This document shows, one piece after another, positions 23,289-33,624 of a DNA stretch of 38,826 nucleotides. Each line of letters starts with the position of its first letter. Position 1 is the stretch's first letter. This DNA comes from Candidatus Avilachnospira avistercoris (GTDB lineage: Bacteria > Bacillota > Clostridia > Lachnospirales > Lachnospiraceae): assembly GCA_018714145.1 (NCBI GenBank), contig DVNS01000088.1:1-38826 (forward strand), read 5' to 3'. The position numbers and the translations under genes were made by a program. The notes below the pieces were generated by a model. That model was not told the origin of the DNA, ran no database searches, and saw nothing but the letters and a program-made list of their open reading frames with translations.

Positions 23289-24068
23289 TTAGAGCACGCC
23301 ATAAAGCTTCTTTTCTTCAGCCGTAAGTGAAAGCACCTCCGGCTCTCCGTTCCTTATCAGGATCGTATTTTCATAATGGGCCGAATAGCTTCCGTCCTCC
23401 GTAACGAAGGTCCAGCCATTGTCCGTCTCCCGTACGGCGTAGGTCCCCATGTTTATCATGGGCTCCACTGCAATGGTCATATTGGCACGAAGCTTGGGGC
23501 CCCTAGTGGTGCAGGTGAAGTTCGGCACCTCGGGATCCTCGTGCATCTCGCGGCCTATGCCGTGACCCACCAGATCCTCTACTATGCCGTAGCCATAGGG
23601 TATGATGAAATCCTCTATAGTCCGTCCGATGTCATTGACATGGTTGCCTGCCACTGCAGCCTTTATGCCTTCAAAGAAGCTCTGCCTCGTAACTTCTATG
23701 AGTTTTGCAGCTTCATCGCTTATCCTGCCCACTGCATGGGTCCTTGCCGCATCTGACTGCCAGCCCTTGTAGATGACGCCGGTATCCACTGATACTATGT
23801 CACCCTCCTCAAGGTATCTATGCTTACTGGGAATGCCGTGAACCACCTCGTCGTTGACTGAGACGCAGGCGGAGGCCGGAAATCCGTCGTAATCCTTGAA
23901 GGACGGGATGCATCCCATGGACCTGATGGTCTTTTCGCAGATGTGATCCACGTCGTAGGTAGTCATGCCGGGCCTTATCTTATCGGCTATCTCCAGATGG
24001 ACCTTAGCCAAGATCTCTCCGGCCTTCCGCATCAGCTCTATCTCATGCTCTGATTTGATGCTTATCAT
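23289..24068 (-). CDS. map: Methionine aminopeptidase, type I
   Basis: Removes the initiator methionine from nascent proteins, 259 residues. Metal ligands of the pita-bread fold are seen in VDTGVIYKGWQSDAARTHAVG (two Asp), GHGIGREMHEDP (His), VEPMINMG (Glu) and EDGSYSAHYENT (Glu). The substrate-pocket His lies in VNDEVVHGIP. The short type Ia form has no N-terminal zinc finger or SEC-C motif. The start codon overlaps the adk stop by one base, so translation is coupled. Confidence 0.97.
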   Translation of the reverse strand: MISIKSEHEIELMRKAGEILAKVHLEIADKIRPGMTTYDVDHICEKTIRSMGCIPSFKDYDGFPASACVSVNDEVVHGIPSKHRYLEEGDIVSVDTGVIYKGWQSDAARTHAVGRISDEAAKLIEVTRQSFFEGIKAAVAGNHVNDIGRTIEDFIIPYGYGIVEDLVGHGIGREMHEDPEVPNFTCTTRGPKLRANMTIAVEPMINMGTYAVRETDNGWTFVTEDGSYSAHYENTILIRNGEPEVLSLTAEEKKLYGVL

Positions 24069-24709
24069 CAGGCGATGGCCTCCGTGATGGCCTTGAACAC
24101 CTCAGAAGGCGCCTTGGTACCGTCTACCTCCTTGAGTATGCCCTCCTTCTTATAGAAGTCTATAAGGGGCTGGGTCTGCTCATGATAGGTGGCAAGTCTT
24201 GCCTTTACTGTCTCAGGCTTATCGTCAGCCCTCTGGATGAGCTCTGCTCCGCAGAGGTCGCAGATGCCTTCCTTCTTGGGAGGAGTAAATGTCACATGAT
24301 AGGAAGCTCCGCACTTGGGGCAGCTCCTCCTTCCGGACATACGTCCCTCTATGACCTCGTCGGGCACGTCTATGTTGACTGCCACATCGAGGGCATCGCC
24401 CTTGTCTGAAAGGGCCTTCTTAAGGCTCTCGGCCTGAGGTATGGTACGGGGGAAGCCGTCCAGTACATAGCCGTTTTTGCAGTCGGGCTCAGATATACGG
24501 GAAAGGAGCATGCCTATGGTCACCTCATCGGGTACGAGGGCTCCCTTGTCCATGTATTCCTTGGCCTTCATGCCAAGCTCCGTGCCGTTCTTTATATTAG
24601 CGCGGAAGATATCCCCTGTGCTTACATGGGGGATATCAAATTCCTTCGCTATATTGACTGCCTGAGTTCCTTTGCCCGCTCCGGGCGCTCCGAGCATAAC
24701 TATCTTCAT
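24068..24709 (-). CDS. adk: Adenylate kinase, zinc-lid type
   Basis: Interconverts ATP plus AMP with two ADP. The protein is 213 residues from the ATG at 24709, which is preceded by GGAGG at a 6-base spacing; the ORF track starts 18 bases earlier at TTG. The P-loop is [10 protein letters not shown] near the N-terminus, with [10 protein letters not shown] in the AMP-binding region and [10 protein letters not shown]. The lid has two Cys pairs, CPKC and CDLC, typical of Gram-positive zinc-binding enzymes. It sits between secY and map, the usual Firmicutes order. Confidence 0.97.
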   Translation of the reverse strand: MKIVMLGAPGAGKGTQAVNIAKEFDIPHVSTGDIFRANIKNGTELGMKAKEYMDKGALVPDEVTIGMLLSRISEPDCKNGYVLDGFPRTIPQAESLKKALSDKGDALDVAVNIDVPDEVIEGRMSGRRSCPKCGASYHVTFTPPKKEGICDLCGAELIQRADDKPETVKARLATYHEQTQPLIDFYKKEGILKEVDGTKAPSEVFKAITEAIA

Positions 24710-24723
24710 ATTCCGCCTCCGGA

Positions 24724-26043
24724 TCAATCATTCAAAAATCCCTTGTAGTTACGAACTAAGAGCTGGGACTCTATGCTCTTGATAGTCTCCACGATGACGC
24801 TGACTATGATGATGAGGCTGGTGCCGGTAAAGGAAAGGTGTCCCATACCGAAGACTCCGGTCACTATCATCGGCGTCACGCAGGCTATCAGAAGTCCAAT
24901 AGCTCCGATGAAGATAACATAATTAAGTATGTGGCTGAGATAGTCGCTGGTGGGCTTTCCGGGCCTTACGCCGGGGATGAAGCCTCCGTTTTTCTTCATG
25001 TTGTTGGCTATCTCAAGAGGGTTGAAGGTAATGCTGGTGTAGAAGTATGCAAACAGCACTACCAGTGCGATATAGATAAGCAGGCCTATCGTCGGGAACA
25101 GGTCTCTCGGGTTGCACCAGTTGTTGGAGCTGAGAATGCTCAGTATCCTTCCCGCCGTGCTGGTACCGCTGACTCCAAGGAAGGAGCCTACAACTACCGG
25201 CATGGACATGATAGAGGAAGCAAAGATGACGGGGATGACTCCGGCGGTGTTGACCTTGAGGGGAATGTTGGAATTCTGTCCTCCCACAAGACGCCTGCCC
25301 TGCATCTTCCTTGAATACTGGACCGGTATGTTCCTCGTTGCATCGTTGAGCACGATGGTGTAAACGATAAGAGCTATAACTGCGACAAGTATTATCACAA
25401 GCGCAAGTACTATCATCGGCACGCTCTTTCCGCTTATGAACGAATAGTAAAGGGTGCTGACATCCGTAGGCAGGGATGAAAGGATATTGAAGAGGAGCAC
25501 CATGGAGATACCATTTCCGATACCCTTGTCGGTGATCTGCTCTCCTATCCACATAAGGATTGCCGTGCCTGCGGTCATAGTTATAACGCATACGATTATA
25601 CTGCCGACATTGTAATCATACAGAAGGCCCTGTCCGCCGAAGCCTATAGCCATGGCTGCCGACTCGATAAGGGCAAGGGCCACGGTCATGTACCTCGTGT
25701 ACTCGGCTATCTTCTTACGTCCTGTCTCTCCGTCCTTCTGGATCTCCTCAAGGGCAGGGATCGCTATCGTAAGCAGCTGTATGATGATAGATGATGTGAT
25801 GTAGGGCGAGATGCTGAGGGCAAATACAGAAAGCTGGCTGAAGGAGCCGCCCGTCATCGCATTGAACCAGCCGAATCCGTCCAGTCCGCCTATGGCTGAG
25901 AATAAGAACTCAAAGTAATAGGCATTGACACCGGGGATAGGGATGGTCGAACCCAACCTTATCACTATCAGCATGAGGAAAGTGAAGATGAGTTTTTTCC
26001 TGACCTCATCCACTCTCCATGCATTTTTCAGCAGTTTCCACAT
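24724..26043 (-). CDS. secY: Protein translocase channel subunit SecY
   Basis: The central pore of the Sec translocon, 439 residues with ten predicted membrane helices. It starts [18 protein letters not shown]. The plug region follows [10 protein letters not shown], later segments include [15 protein letters not shown], and the cytoplasmic loop has [17 protein letters not shown] lies 7 bases before the ATG at 26043. The ORF track start at 26151 is within rplO and is rejected. It follows rplO by one base. Confidence 0.97.
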   Translation of the reverse strand: MWKLLKNAWRVDEVRKKLIFTFLMLIVIRLGSTIPIPGVNAYYFEFLFSAIGGLDGFGWFNAMTGGSFSQLSVFALSISPYITSSIIIQLLTIAIPALEEIQKDGETGRKKIAEYTRYMTVALALIESAAMAIGFGGQGLLYDYNVGSIIVCVITMTAGTAILMWIGEQITDKGIGNGISMVLLFNILSSLPTDVSTLYYSFISGKSVPMIVLALVIILVAVIALIVYTIVLNDATRNIPVQYSRKMQGRRLVGGQNSNIPLKVNTAGVIPVIFASSIMSMPVVVGSFLGVSGTSTAGRILSILSSNNWCNPRDLFPTIGLLIYIALVVLFAYFYTSITFNPLEIANNMKKNGGFIPGVRPGKPTSDYLSHILNYVIFIGAIGLLIACVTPMIVTGVFGMGHLSFTGTSLIIIVSVIVETIKSIESQLLVRNYKGFLND

Positions 26044-26044
26044 A

Positions 26045-26488
26045 TCAGATCTCCTCGCAGGTTCCGCCGCATCCTTCGATCTTAGCCTTTGCAGTCTCAG
26101 AGAAGGCGTTTGCCTTAACAGTGAGCTTCTTTGTGAGCTCTCCGTTTCCAAGTACCTTTACTCCGCAGAGCTCGTCCTTGATTATCTTCCTGTCAAGGAG
26201 TGCCTGTGTATCAACGGCTGCGCCGTCCTCAAAGTACTTCTCTAGAGTGCTGATATTGATTATCGCATATTCTACTCTGTTGCGGTTTGTGAAGCCTCTC
26301 TTGGGAAGTCTCCTGTAAAGGGGCATCTGTCCGCCTTCAAAACCGGGTCTCGGCGCGCCTGAACGTGCCTTCTGTCCCTTGTGGCCATATCCTGCGGTCT
26401 TTCCATTTCCTGAGCCGTGTCCACGACCCTTTCTGAAACTATTTTTATGCTTGGAACCGGCAGCCGGCCTCAAATTTGATAATTCCAT
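26045..26488 (-). CDS. rplO: Ribosomal protein uL15
   Basis: A large-subunit protein, 147 residues, with the Gly/Arg/Lys-rich N-terminal extension that threads into 23S rRNA ([24 protein letters not shown]) and a globular C-terminal domain. It lies between rpmD and secY as in nearly all bacteria. Confidence 0.98.
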   Translation of the reverse strand: MELSNLRPAAGSKHKNSFRKGRGHGSGNGKTAGYGHKGQKARSGAPRPGFEGGQMPLYRRLPKRGFTNRNRVEYAIINISTLEKYFEDGAAVDTQALLDRKIIKDELCGVKVLGNGELTKKLTVKANAFSETAKAKIEGCGGTCEEI

Positions 26489-26503
26489 CGTAAACCTCCT
26501 TGA

Positions 26504-26686
26504 TTAGAGCTCTTCTACTTTTACGAGGTGCTGAACCTGCCTTAACATACCTCTTACAGCCTGATTGTCGGGAAGCTCATTGGTTGAATTGATCTTCCTA
26601 AGGCCCAAGGCAGCTACGGTCTTCTTGTTCTTGGGTACCGCACCTATAGGAGATTTTATAAGTGTAACCTTTAATTTCTCTGCCAT
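26504..26686 (-). CDS. rpmD: Ribosomal protein uL30
   Basis: A small large-subunit protein of 60 residues, MAEKLKVTLIKSPIGAVPKNKKT at the start. I use the ATG at 26686, which has AGGAGG 8 bases upstream; the ORF track adds a GTG codon. Located between rpsE and rplO in the spc segment. Confidence 0.97.
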   Translation of the reverse strand: MAEKLKVTLIKSPIGAVPKNKKTVAALGLRKINSTNELPDNQAVRGMLRQVQHLVKVEEL

Positions 26687-26701
26687 CACTCTGTCCTCCT
26701 G

Positions 26702-27211
26702 TTATCGTAAGATCTCGTCCACAGACTTGCCTCTGAGGGCAGCGTACTGCTCCGGAGATTTCATGGCCTTGAGACCCTCAAGAGTGGCGAGCACACAGTT
26801 CACCTTGTTGTTGGAACCCAAGGATTTGGTACGGATGTTCTTTATTCCTACCATCTCTATGACTGCACGGGCAGGGCCTCCTGCGATAACACCGGTACCT
26901 TCGGGAGCTCTCTTAAGAAGTATGGTGGAGCTTCCGAATACTCCGAAGAAATCGTGGGGTACTGATTTGTTCTTGTCAAGGGGTATCTCTACAAGGTTCT
27001 TCATGGCTGCTTCCTTGCCCTTCCTTATAGCCTCGGGCACCTCTGCTGCCTTGCCAAGTCCTGCTCCCACATGTCCGTTGCCGTCTCCTACGACTACCAG
27101 TGCGGAGAACCTCATGGTACGTCCACCCTTAACGGTCTTGGATACACGCTTGATGGCCACGACTCTGTCGTTCAATTCTAATGTCTTAGGATCAATAATT
27201 GTACGTCTCAT
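26702..27211 (-). CDS. rpsE: Ribosomal protein uS5
   Basis: A small-subunit protein at the mRNA entry channel that affects decoding fidelity, 169 residues. It has the double-stranded RNA-binding S5 motif in [37 protein letters not shown] and the C-terminal domain with [31 protein letters not shown] lies upstream of the ATG. Confidence 0.98.
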   Translation of the reverse strand: MRRTIIDPKTLELNDRVVAIKRVSKTVKGGRTMRFSALVVVGDGNGHVGAGLGKAAEVPEAIRKGKEAAMKNLVEIPLDKNKSVPHDFFGVFGSSTILLKRAPEGTGVIAGGPARAVIEMVGIKNIRTKSLGSNNKVNCVLATLEGLKAMKSPEQYAALRGKSVDEILR

Positions 27212-27222
27212 CTTTCTCCCCC

Positions 27223-27588
27223 TTAGAATTCAAGTCCGGCTTCGCGTGCCGCCTCTGCAAGCGCCTTGACTTTTCCGTGATAGATAAAGCCGCCTCTGTC
27301 AAATACCACTTCCTTGATGCCCTTTGCAAGAGCCTTCTCGGCGATGGCCTTGCCGACGAATGCGGCTGCTTCCTGATTGTCGGTATACTCAAGCTCCTTG
27401 GCATCCTTATCAAGGGTGGATGCTGCACAGAGGGTGTTTCCTACTGTATCATCGATGATCTGAGCATACATGTGCTTATTCGATCTGAAAACGCAAAGAC
27501 GAGGTCTCTCAGCCGTGCCGGAGATACGATTACGAAGTCTTGCGTGCTTTTTATGACGAATTTCGCTCTTTGACTTTTTGTTTATCAT
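27223..27588 (-). CDS. rplR: Ribosomal protein uL18
   Basis: Binds 5S rRNA in the central protuberance, 121 residues. Typical features are [37 protein letters not shown] and the C-terminal [33 protein letters not shown] is upstream. It lies between rplF and rpsE. Confidence 0.98.
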   Translation of the reverse strand: MINKKSKSEIRHKKHARLRNRISGTAERPRLCVFRSNKHMYAQIIDDTVGNTLCAASTLDKDAKELEYTDNQEAAAFVGKAIAEKALAKGIKEVVFDRGGFIYHGKVKALAEAAREAGLEF

Positions 27589-27605
27589 GTCATTCTCTCC
27601 TTAGC

Positions 27606-28148
27606 TTATTTCTTACCGGTCTTACCGACTTTGCGTCTGATAGTCTCAGTCTCATACTTGATGCCCTTGCCCTTATAAGGCTCCGGGGGCCTCTTCATCC
27701 TTATCTCGGCTGCATACTGTCCAACCTTCTCCTTGGAGATTCCCTTGACGATTATCTTGTTCTGTCCGTCAAGTACGGTCTCTATGCCTTCGGGATCGTC
27801 CATCTCTACGGGATGGGAATATCCGAGGTTGAGCACGAGCTTCTTGCCCTGCTTAGCTGCCCTGTAACCTACACCGTTGACCTCAAGCACCTTCTGGTAG
27901 CCCTCAGAAACTCCGGTCACCATGTTGTGGATGAGGGTCCTTGTAAGTCCGTGAAGGGCCTTGATCCTCTTAAGATCGTTGGGACGGGTAACGACTACCT
28001 TGCCGTCCTCCTGAGCTATGGTGAGCTCATGAGCGAACTGTCTTGTGAGCTCTCCCTTAGGTCCCTTTACTGTCACAACGTTGCCGTCTGCTATACTTAC
28101 GGTAACTCCCGCCGGTATAACGACCGGCTGCTTTCCGATTCGTGACAT
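27606..28148 (-). CDS. rplF: Ribosomal protein uL6
   Basis: A large-subunit protein near the factor-binding centre, 180 residues with two repeated alpha/beta domains. It begins [15 protein letters not shown] and carries the C-terminal signature [22 protein letters not shown] lies before the ATG. Confidence 0.98.
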   Translation of the reverse strand: MSRIGKQPVVIPAGVTVSIADGNVVTVKGPKGELTRQFAHELTIAQEDGKVVVTRPNDLKRIKALHGLTRTLIHNMVTGVSEGYQKVLEVNGVGYRAAKQGKKLVLNLGYSHPVEMDDPEGIETVLDGQNKIIVKGISKEKVGQYAAEIRMKRPPEPYKGKGIKYETETIRRKVGKTGKK

Positions 28149-28202
28149 CGAAAAATCCTCCTTCTTAAATTGTCGGCCCTAAGGCCGTTTTCAGATATTG
28201 TC

Positions 28203-28604
28203 TTACCAAACGAAGCAAAGGACTTCGCCGCCAATGCCTCTCTGTCTAGCCTCTTTGTCAGTCATGATGCCCTCATTTGTGGAAATGATGGCGATGCCGA
28301 GTCCGCCGAGCACCTTGGGCATATCCTCCTTGCCTGCGTATACACGAAGGCCGGGCTTTGATATCTTCTTAAGGCCGGTGATTATCCTTACGGACTTATC
28401 CTGAGCGTACTTAAGTGTTATCCTTATGTCCTTGAAATTGCCGTTCTGAACGAGCTCGTACTTCTCTATATAGCCCTCCTTGTAAAGGATGTCAGCTATA
28501 GCGTTCTTCATCTTGGATGAGGGTACATCCACCGTCTCATGCTTACGCATATTTGCGTTGCGGATCCTTGTAAGCATATCCGCAATAGGATCACTCATAG
28601 TCAT
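28203..28604 (-). CDS. rpsH: Ribosomal protein uS8
   Basis: Binds helix 21 of 16S rRNA and in E. coli represses the spc operon, 133 residues. It shows [19 protein letters not shown] at the start and [16 protein letters not shown]-type ending. Two start codons are possible (28604 or the ATG at 28598); the Shine-Dalgarno is weaker and more distant than for its neighbours. It lies 44 bases after rpsN. Confidence 0.97.
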   Translation of the reverse strand: MTMSDPIADMLTRIRNANMRKHETVDVPSSKMKNAIADILYKEGYIEKYELVQNGNFKDIRITLKYAQDKSVRIITGLKKISKPGLRVYAGKEDMPKVLGGLGIAIISTNEGIMTDKEARQRGIGGEVLCFVW

Positions 28605-28647
28605 AATTGATACACGATATCCTTTCTTATGTTCTTAGCGTCGTCTA

Positions 28648-28833
28648 TTACCAGCTTGCCTTCTTGACTCCGGGGATCTCGCCCTTATAAGCCAGCTCAC
28701 GGAAGCAGATACGGCAGATGCCATACTTTCTGAGATAAGCATGGGGTCTTCCGCAAATCCTGCATCTGTTGTACTCCCTTGTGGAGAACTTAGCCGGACG
28801 CTGCTGCTTTATCTTCATGGATGTCTTAGCCAT
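28648..28833 (-). CDS. rpsN: Ribosomal protein uS14, zinc type
   Basis: A 61-residue short form with the zinc ligands CRICGR and CRICFR. It starts [24 protein letters not shown]. The zinc-type short S14 is typical of Gram-positive ribosomal operons. An AAGGAG site is upstream. Confidence 0.98.
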   Translation of the reverse strand: MAKTSMKIKQQRPAKFSTREYNRCRICGRPHAYLRKYGICRICFRELAYKGEIPGVKKASW

Positions 28834-28851
28834 GTCTCTTTAGCTCCTTCC

Positions 28852-29391
28852 TTATCTCGCGAAGGGCATGTTGAAGAGCCTTAAGAGCTCCTTTGCCTCT
28901 TCGTCAGTCTTAGCAGTCGTAACAAAAATGATGTCCATACCCCTGGTCTTATCGACCTTATCGTACTCGATCTCGGGGAATATGAGCTGCTCCTTAAGGC
29001 CCAGCGCATAGTTTCCTCTTCCATCGAAGGAGTTGGGGTTGACGCCTCTGAAGTCACGCACACGGGGGAGCGCAAGATTGATAAGACGGTCTGCAAAATC
29101 GTACATCTTCTCGCCGCGGAGAGTTACCTTACATCCGATAGGCATGCCCTCACGGAGCTTGAAGTTTGCAACTGACTTCCTTGCCTTGGTCACAACAGCG
29201 TGCTGTCCTGAAATTATCTCCAGATCTCTGACAGCAGAGTCTAAAACCTTGGCATTTTCCTTAGCTTCACCAATACCCATATTGATGACTATCTTCTCGA
29301 GCTTGGGCACTTCCATGATGTTCTTATAGCCGAACTTCTTGATCATGGCATCCCTGATCTCGGAATTGTAGATATCCTTTAATCTGGCCAC
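28852..29391 (-). CDS. rplE: Ribosomal protein uL5
   Basis: Binds 5S rRNA and contacts P-site tRNA, 179 residues. Landmarks are [44 protein letters not shown] and the C-terminal [21 protein letters not shown]. The start is GTG at 29391, supported by AAAGGAG nine bases upstream, with no better ATG in reach. Confidence 0.97.
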   Translation of the reverse strand: MARLKDIYNSEIRDAMIKKFGYKNIMEVPKLEKIVINMGIGEAKENAKVLDSAVRDLEIISGQHAVVTKARKSVANFKLREGMPIGCKVTLRGEKMYDFADRLINLALPRVRDFRGVNPNSFDGRGNYALGLKEQLIFPEIEYDKVDKTRGMDIIFVTTAKTDEEAKELLRLFNMPFAR

Positions 29392-29410
29392 AGTTTTTTA
29401 CTCCTTTCGC

Positions 29411-29716
29411 TTATGCTATAACCTTGCCTGTCTTCTTTGCGAAGCGGACCTTCTTGCCGCCCTCGACCTTGAAGCCTACCTTGGTGGGCTGGCCGTCGGA
29501 AAGCAGCATGACGTTGGATACGTCGATGGGCCTCTCAGCCCTTACGATGCCGCCCTGAGGATTGGCCTGTGAAGCCTTCTGATGCTTCGTGACCATGTTG
29601 ATGCCCTCAACGACTACCTTGCCTGCCTTGGGATCGACACTGAGAACTTTTCCGTCTCTGCCCTTGTCCTTGCCGGCAATGACTCTGACCATATCGTCCT
29701 TCTTGATCTTCTGCAT
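29411..29716 (-). CDS. rplX: Ribosomal protein uL24
   Basis: An early assembly protein of the 50S subunit, 101 residues, with the KOW motif in [38 protein letters not shown] precedes the ATG at 6 bases. It lies between rplN and rplE. Confidence 0.98.
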   Translation of the reverse strand: MQKIKKDDMVRVIAGKDKGRDGKVLSVDPKAGKVVVEGINMVTKHQKASQANPQGGIVRAERPIDVSNVMLLSDGQPTKVGFKVEGGKKVRFAKKTGKVIA

Positions 29717-29727
29717 TGGGCACCTCC

Positions 29728-30096
29728 TTACAGTACTTCCGGTGCTAAGGAAACTATCTTCATGAACTGATGGTCACGAAGCTCCCTTGCTACCGGCCCG
29801 AATATACGGGTCCCTCTCGGGGTCTTATCGTCCTTGATTATAACGGCTGCATTCTCATCGAAACGGATGTAAGAGCCGTTTGCACGGTGGGTCTTGTGAA
29901 CGGTGCGGACAACTACTGCCTTCACCACATCACCCTTCTTTACAACGCCGCCGGGTGTTGCATCTTTGACCGAAGCAACGATGACGTCGCCGATGCGTGC
30001 ATACCTCCTTGTTGATCCGCCCATGACACGGATGCAAAGGAGTTCCTTAGCACCGGTATTGTCGGCAACCTTAAGTCTGGTCTCCTGCTGTACCAT
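29728..30096 (-). CDS. rplN: Ribosomal protein uL14
   Basis: A large-subunit interface protein at intersubunit bridges, 122 residues. It begins [24 protein letters not shown] and ends [12 protein letters not shown], the canonical family ends. AGGAGG-like sequence precedes the ATG. Confidence 0.98.
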   Translation of the reverse strand: MVQQETRLKVADNTGAKELLCIRVMGGSTRRYARIGDVIVASVKDATPGGVVKKGDVVKAVVVRTVHKTHRANGSYIRFDENAAVIIKDDKTPRGTRIFGPVARELRDHQFMKIVSLAPEVL

Positions 30097-30111
30097 ATTA
30101 CTCCTTCCTCC

Positions 30112-30366
30112 TTATCTGGCCTTCTCAACTATCCTGACAAGTCTCCATCTCTTTGTCTTGGAAAGAGGCCTTGTCTCCATAACTTCTACCTTATCGCCCT
30201 CGCCGCACTCATTGTTTTCATCGTGGGCCTTAAGCGTATATGTCCTCTTGACAATCTTACCGATCAAAGGATGCTTAACATTATCCTCGATAGCAACCGT
30301 GATAGTCTTGTCCATCTTGTTGCTGATCACCTTGCCGGTACGAGTCTTTCTGAGATTTCTTTCCAC
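30112..30366 (-). CDS. rpsQ: Ribosomal protein uS17
   Basis: An OB-fold small-subunit assembly protein, 84 residues, with [22 protein letters not shown] and a C-terminal [18 protein letters not shown]. The start is a GTG at 30366, preceded by AAAGGAG. No in-frame ATG lies close upstream. Confidence 0.97.
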   Translation of the reverse strand: MERNLRKTRTGKVISNKMDKTITVAIEDNVKHPLIGKIVKRTYTLKAHDENNECGEGDKVEVMETRPLSKTKRWRLVRIVEKAR

Positions 30367-30391
30367 GGTTAATGCTCTCCTTTCCTACGGT

Positions 30392-30598
30392 TCAGCTTAC
30401 TTTCTGCTTCTGCGTGATAACAGTCTGGATCCTTGCTATGTTCTTTCTTACCTCGCTGATCCTAGCTGTGTTATCAAGCTGGTTGGTAGCATTCTGGAAT
30501 CTGAGATTGAAAAGTTCCTTTTTGGCAGTTACGAGATCCTCGTTTAAAGCCTTGATGTCCTTAGCCTTGAGCTCATCTAAATACTTCTTACTTTTCAC
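30392..30598 (-). CDS. rpmC: Ribosomal protein uL29
   Basis: A small two-helix protein at the tunnel exit that helps dock SRP and trigger factor. I choose the GTG at 30598, giving 68 residues starting as [12 protein letters not shown], because family members begin this way and AAGGCGG lies 8 bases upstream. The ORF track begins at 30607, and an ATG at 30604 is also possible. It overlaps the end of rplP by a few bases. The core [22 protein letters not shown] is highly typical of Clostridia. Confidence 0.93.
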   Translation of the reverse strand: MKSKKYLDELKAKDIKALNEDLVTAKKELFNLRFQNATNQLDNTARISEVRKNIARIQTVITQKQKVS

Positions 30599-31025
30599 TG
30601 TCATCACCGCCTTCTAAATCAGCCTTGGAAACTATCTTGCATGTAAGCGGTAACTTATGCATGGCAAGACGAAGTGCCTCCCTAGCTGTCTCCTCCGGAA
30701 CGCCCGCTATCTCGAAGAGCACACGGCCCGGCTTAACTACTGCTACATAAAACTCAACTGCGCCCTTTCCGGATCCCATACGAACTCCGATAGGCTTAGA
30801 TGTTACAGGCTTGTCGGGGAATACCTTTATCCATACCTGACCGCCACGCTTGATGTAACGGGTCATGGCGATACGGGCTGCCTCGATCTGATTTGCCTTA
30901 AGCCAGCAGGACTCGGTAGCGACAAGGCCGAACTCTCCGTACGCGATCTTGTTTCCGCGCTGAGCTCTGCCCTTCATGGAACCACGCTGCTGCTTACGAT
31001 ATTTTGTCCTCTTAGGCATTAACAT
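30588..31025 (-). CDS. rplP: Ribosomal protein uL16
   Basis: A large-subunit protein that helps position A-site tRNA, 145 residues. It starts [21 protein letters not shown], the canonical beginning, with [26 protein letters not shown] later. It begins 2 bases after rpsC ends, and its own 3' end overlaps rpmC. Confidence 0.97.
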   Translation of the reverse strand: MLMPKRTKYRKQQRGSMKGRAQRGNKIAYGEFGLVATESCWLKANQIEAARIAMTRYIKRGGQVWIKVFPDKPVTSKPIGVRMGSGKGAVEFYVAVVKPGRVLFEIAGVPEETAREALRLAMHKLPLTCKIVSKADLEGGDDSEK

Positions 31026-31027
31026 GA

Positions 31028-31684
31028 TTATTTATCGCTCCCTTCCTTTTTCTTCTCAGGGAGTATCTCCCCCTTGTATATCCATACCTTGATGCCAAGC
31101 TTACCATAGGTGGTATCTGCCTCGGCAAAGCCATAGTCTATGTCGGCACGCAGGGTCTGAAGGGGTATGGTACCCTCTGAATAGAACTCTGACCTTGCGA
31201 TATCTGCTCCGCCAAGTCTTCCGGAAACGGCTGCCTTGATACCGAGAGCGCCGGCCTTCATGGTCCTCTGCATAGCCTGCTTAAGGGCACGCCTGAAGGA
31301 TGCACGATTTTCAAGCTGCTGAGCGATGCTCTCTGCAACGAGCTGAGCGTCGCGGTCGGGCCTCTTTATCTCCTTGATGTCCACGAAGAGCTTGTTCTTT
31401 GTGTACTTCTGGACCTCTGCCTTAAGCTTGTCTATCTCTGAGCCGCCTCTTCCAATGACTACGCCGGGCTTAGCGGTGTAGATGATGACTCTGACTCTGT
31501 CAGCCGTCCTCTCTATCTCGATCTTGGAGATACCGGCGGCCTCAAGCTTCTTCTTAAGGAACTTCCTGATATTGTAGTCTTCCACAAGGTTGTCGGCAAA
31601 ATCCTTGCCCTCTGCATACCATCTGGAATCCCAGTCTTTAATAACGCCGACTCTGAGGCCGTGCGGATTAACTTTCTGTCCCAT
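31028..31684 (-). CDS. rpsC: Ribosomal protein uS3
   Basis: A small-subunit protein at the mRNA entry tunnel, 218 residues. It has [24 protein letters not shown] at the start, the KH-domain motif [15 protein letters not shown] and the C-terminal [13 protein letters not shown]-type end. AGGAGG precedes the ATG. Confidence 0.98.
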   Translation of the reverse strand: MGQKVNPHGLRVGVIKDWDSRWYAEGKDFADNLVEDYNIRKFLKKKLEAAGISKIEIERTADRVRVIIYTAKPGVVIGRGGSEIDKLKAEVQKYTKNKLFVDIKEIKRPDRDAQLVAESIAQQLENRASFRRALKQAMQRTMKAGALGIKAAVSGRLGGADIARSEFYSEGTIPLQTLRADIDYGFAEADTTYGKLGIKVWIYKGEILPEKKKEGSDK

Positions 31685-31699
31685 GCTTTCCTCCTCCGA

Positions 31700-32089
31700 T
31701 TACTTCTTCTCGTCGAGAACTACGGTGATGTGGCTGGTGCGCTTCTCTATGCGGTACGCCCTGCCCTGTGCTCTCGGCTGGATCCTCTTCATTGTGGGTC
31801 CCTTGTTTGCGTAGCACTCTGCTACATAAAGGTTCTCCCTGTCCATGTTGTTATTGTTCTCTGCATTGGCTGCCGCAGATTCAAGTAACTTCTTGACTAA
31901 AGAAGAAGCGTATCTCGGATTGTAGGTCACGATACCGATGGCGGTATTGAGATCCTTGCCCCTGATGGCATCCAAGATGAAGCATGCCTTCTGCACCGAA
32001 ACTCTTGCATAAGAAAGCTTAGCGCTGGGTCTCAAATCCTTAACGGCATTTCTCTCTCTCTTTATCTGTGATCTATGTCCTCTTGCCAT
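31700..32089 (-). CDS. rplV: Ribosomal protein uL22
   Basis: Lines the peptide exit tunnel through its beta hairpin, 129 residues. It contains ARVSVQKACFILDAIRGKDLNTA and RIQPRAQGRAYRIEKRTSHITVVL, the hairpin tip where macrolide-resistance changes occur in other species. AAGGAGG lies upstream. Confidence 0.98.
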   Translation of the reverse strand: MARGHRSQIKRERNAVKDLRPSAKLSYARVSVQKACFILDAIRGKDLNTAIGIVTYNPRYASSLVKKLLESAAANAENNNNMDRENLYVAECYANKGPTMKRIQPRAQGRAYRIEKRTSHITVVLDEKK

Positions 32090-32118
32090 AGTAGATCTTT
32101 CCTCCTTTCACGCTCTGC

Positions 32119-32403
32119 TTATCTTGCGCCGGTCTTCTTCTCGTCCTTGCCGTGGCCCCTGTAGGTCCTTGTGGCAACGAACTCACCTAACTTATGACCG
32201 ACCATGTCCTCTGTTACGAATACGGGAACGTGCTTCCTGCCGTCATGCACTGCAATGGTGTGGCCGACCATCTGAGGGAAGATAGTAGAACGGCGTGACC
32301 ATGTCTTTATAACAGACTTCTGTCCGGAAGCGTTCATAGCATCGACCTTCTTAAGAAGAGAAGCGTCAGCGAACGGTCCCTTTTTCAATGAACGATTTGC
32401 CAT
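32119..32403 (-). CDS. rpsS: Ribosomal protein uS19
   Basis: A small-subunit head protein partnering uS13, 94 residues: [49 protein letters not shown] and [18 protein letters not shown] precedes the ATG. Confidence 0.98.
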   Translation of the reverse strand: MANRSLKKGPFADASLLKKVDAMNASGQKSVIKTWSRRSTIFPQMVGHTIAVHDGRKHVPVFVTEDMVGHKLGEFVATRTYRGHGKDEKKTGAR

Positions 32404-32423
32404 AATCTTTTATCCTCCTGCTA

Positions 32424-33269
32424 TTACTTAATGGCTCTGCCATCACGTCTTCTTACGATCAGCTTGTTGGAAGCCTTCTTACCCTTTCTGGTCTTAAGAC
32501 CAAGAGCAGGCTTGCCCCAAGGAGTAGAAGGACCGGGACGTCCGATAGGTGCTCTTCCTTCTCCACCACCATGAGGGTGATCGTTGGGGTTCATGACGGA
32601 ACCTCTTACGGTAGGCCTTATGCCCATGTGCCTCTTGCGTCCTGCCTTACCATAGTTGATAAGGTTGTGCTCTCCGTTTCCTACCACACCGATGGTAGCA
32701 CGGCACTCGATGGGAACCATACGCATCTCGCCTGAAGGGAGACGAAGGGTCGCATAAGCACCCTCCTTAGCCATAAGCTGTGCGGAGTTTCCTGCGGAAC
32801 GTACCATCTGGCCGCCCTTGCCGGGAAGCATCTCGATGTTGTGTACGTTGGCTCCTACAGGGATCTGGGAAAGGGGAAGGCAGTTGCCGACCCTTGCCTC
32901 AGCGTGCTCGCCGCTCATAACGGTCATGCCGTCTGTAAGACCCTGAGGAGCGAGGATGTAGGACTTGGTGCCGTCTGCATAGCAGATAAGGGCAATGTTG
33001 GCTGATCTGTTGGGATCGTACTCGATGCCGATGACCTTAGCCTCGATACCGTCCTTTGAATTCCTCTTGAAATCTATTATCCTGTACTTCTGTCTGTTTC
33101 CGCCGCCGTGATGTCTGACGGTTATCTTACCCTGATTATTGCGTCCGGAAGTCTTCTTCTTTCCGGCAAGAAGGGATCTCTCAGGGGTCTTCTTTGTGAT
33201 CTCAGAGAAATCAGACCCGGTCATGTTCCTTCTTGAAGGTGTATAGGGCTTGTATGTCTTGATACCCAT
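32424..33269 (-). CDS. rplB: Ribosomal protein uL2
   Basis: A core protein needed for subunit association and peptidyl transfer, 281 residues. It begins [21 protein letters not shown] and carries the conserved loop GVVGNGEH and [19 protein letters not shown], whose His is the most conserved residue of the family. AGGAG is upstream. Confidence 0.99.
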   Translation of the reverse strand: MGIKTYKPYTPSRRNMTGSDFSEITKKTPERSLLAGKKKTSGRNNQGKITVRHHGGGNRQKYRIIDFKRNSKDGIEAKVIGIEYDPNRSANIALICYADGTKSYILAPQGLTDGMTVMSGEHAEARVGNCLPLSQIPVGANVHNIEMLPGKGGQMVRSAGNSAQLMAKEGAYATLRLPSGEMRMVPIECRATIGVVGNGEHNLINYGKAGRKRHMGIRPTVRGSVMNPNDHPHGGGEGRAPIGRPGPSTPWGKPALGLKTRKGKKASNKLIVRRRDGRAIK

Positions 33270-33324
33270 GAATTGATTCTCCTTATTGATTTATTGTCGC
33301 AGTCTCATCTGCATATTTTGCGGC

Positions 33325-33624
33325 TTACAGTCCTTGGAATATCTCTATGGACTTGGAATCCTCTGTAAGAGTAACGATGGCCTTCTTGGTCTTCGCAGTC
33401 TTACCTACGTTCATGCCGCGTCTGCGGTCCTTACCGGGCCTCTGCATGGTGTTGACGCTTTCCACCTTGGTCCCGGGGAACATCTTCTCAACAGCTTCCT
33501 TTATCTGGGTCTTGTTAGCCTCAGGGGCTACGAGGAAGGTGTATTTGTTATGTGCCATCGCGCTCATGGAAGACTCCGACACAACGGGCTTAAGTATCAC
33601 GTCATAATAATTGATAGCTGCCAT
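33325..33624 (-). CDS. rplW: Ribosomal protein uL23
   Basis: A tunnel-exit protein that docks trigger factor and SRP, 99 residues. It starts MAAINYYDVILKPVVSESS and has KTQIKEAVEKMFPGTKVESVNTM followed by the RNA-binding loop RPGKDRRRGMNVGKT. The start codon overlaps the rplD stop by one base (TAATG). Confidence 0.98.
   Translation of the reverse strand: MAAINYYDVILKPVVSESSMSAMAHNKYTFLVAPEANKTQIKEAVEKMFPGTKVESVNTMQRPGKDRRRGMNVGKTAKTKKAIVTLTEDSKSIEIFQGL

Noticed and set aside
26044-26151. Longer SecY N-terminus in the ORF track
   Set aside because: These bases lie within rplO in another frame, and GAGGAG marks the ATG at 26043.
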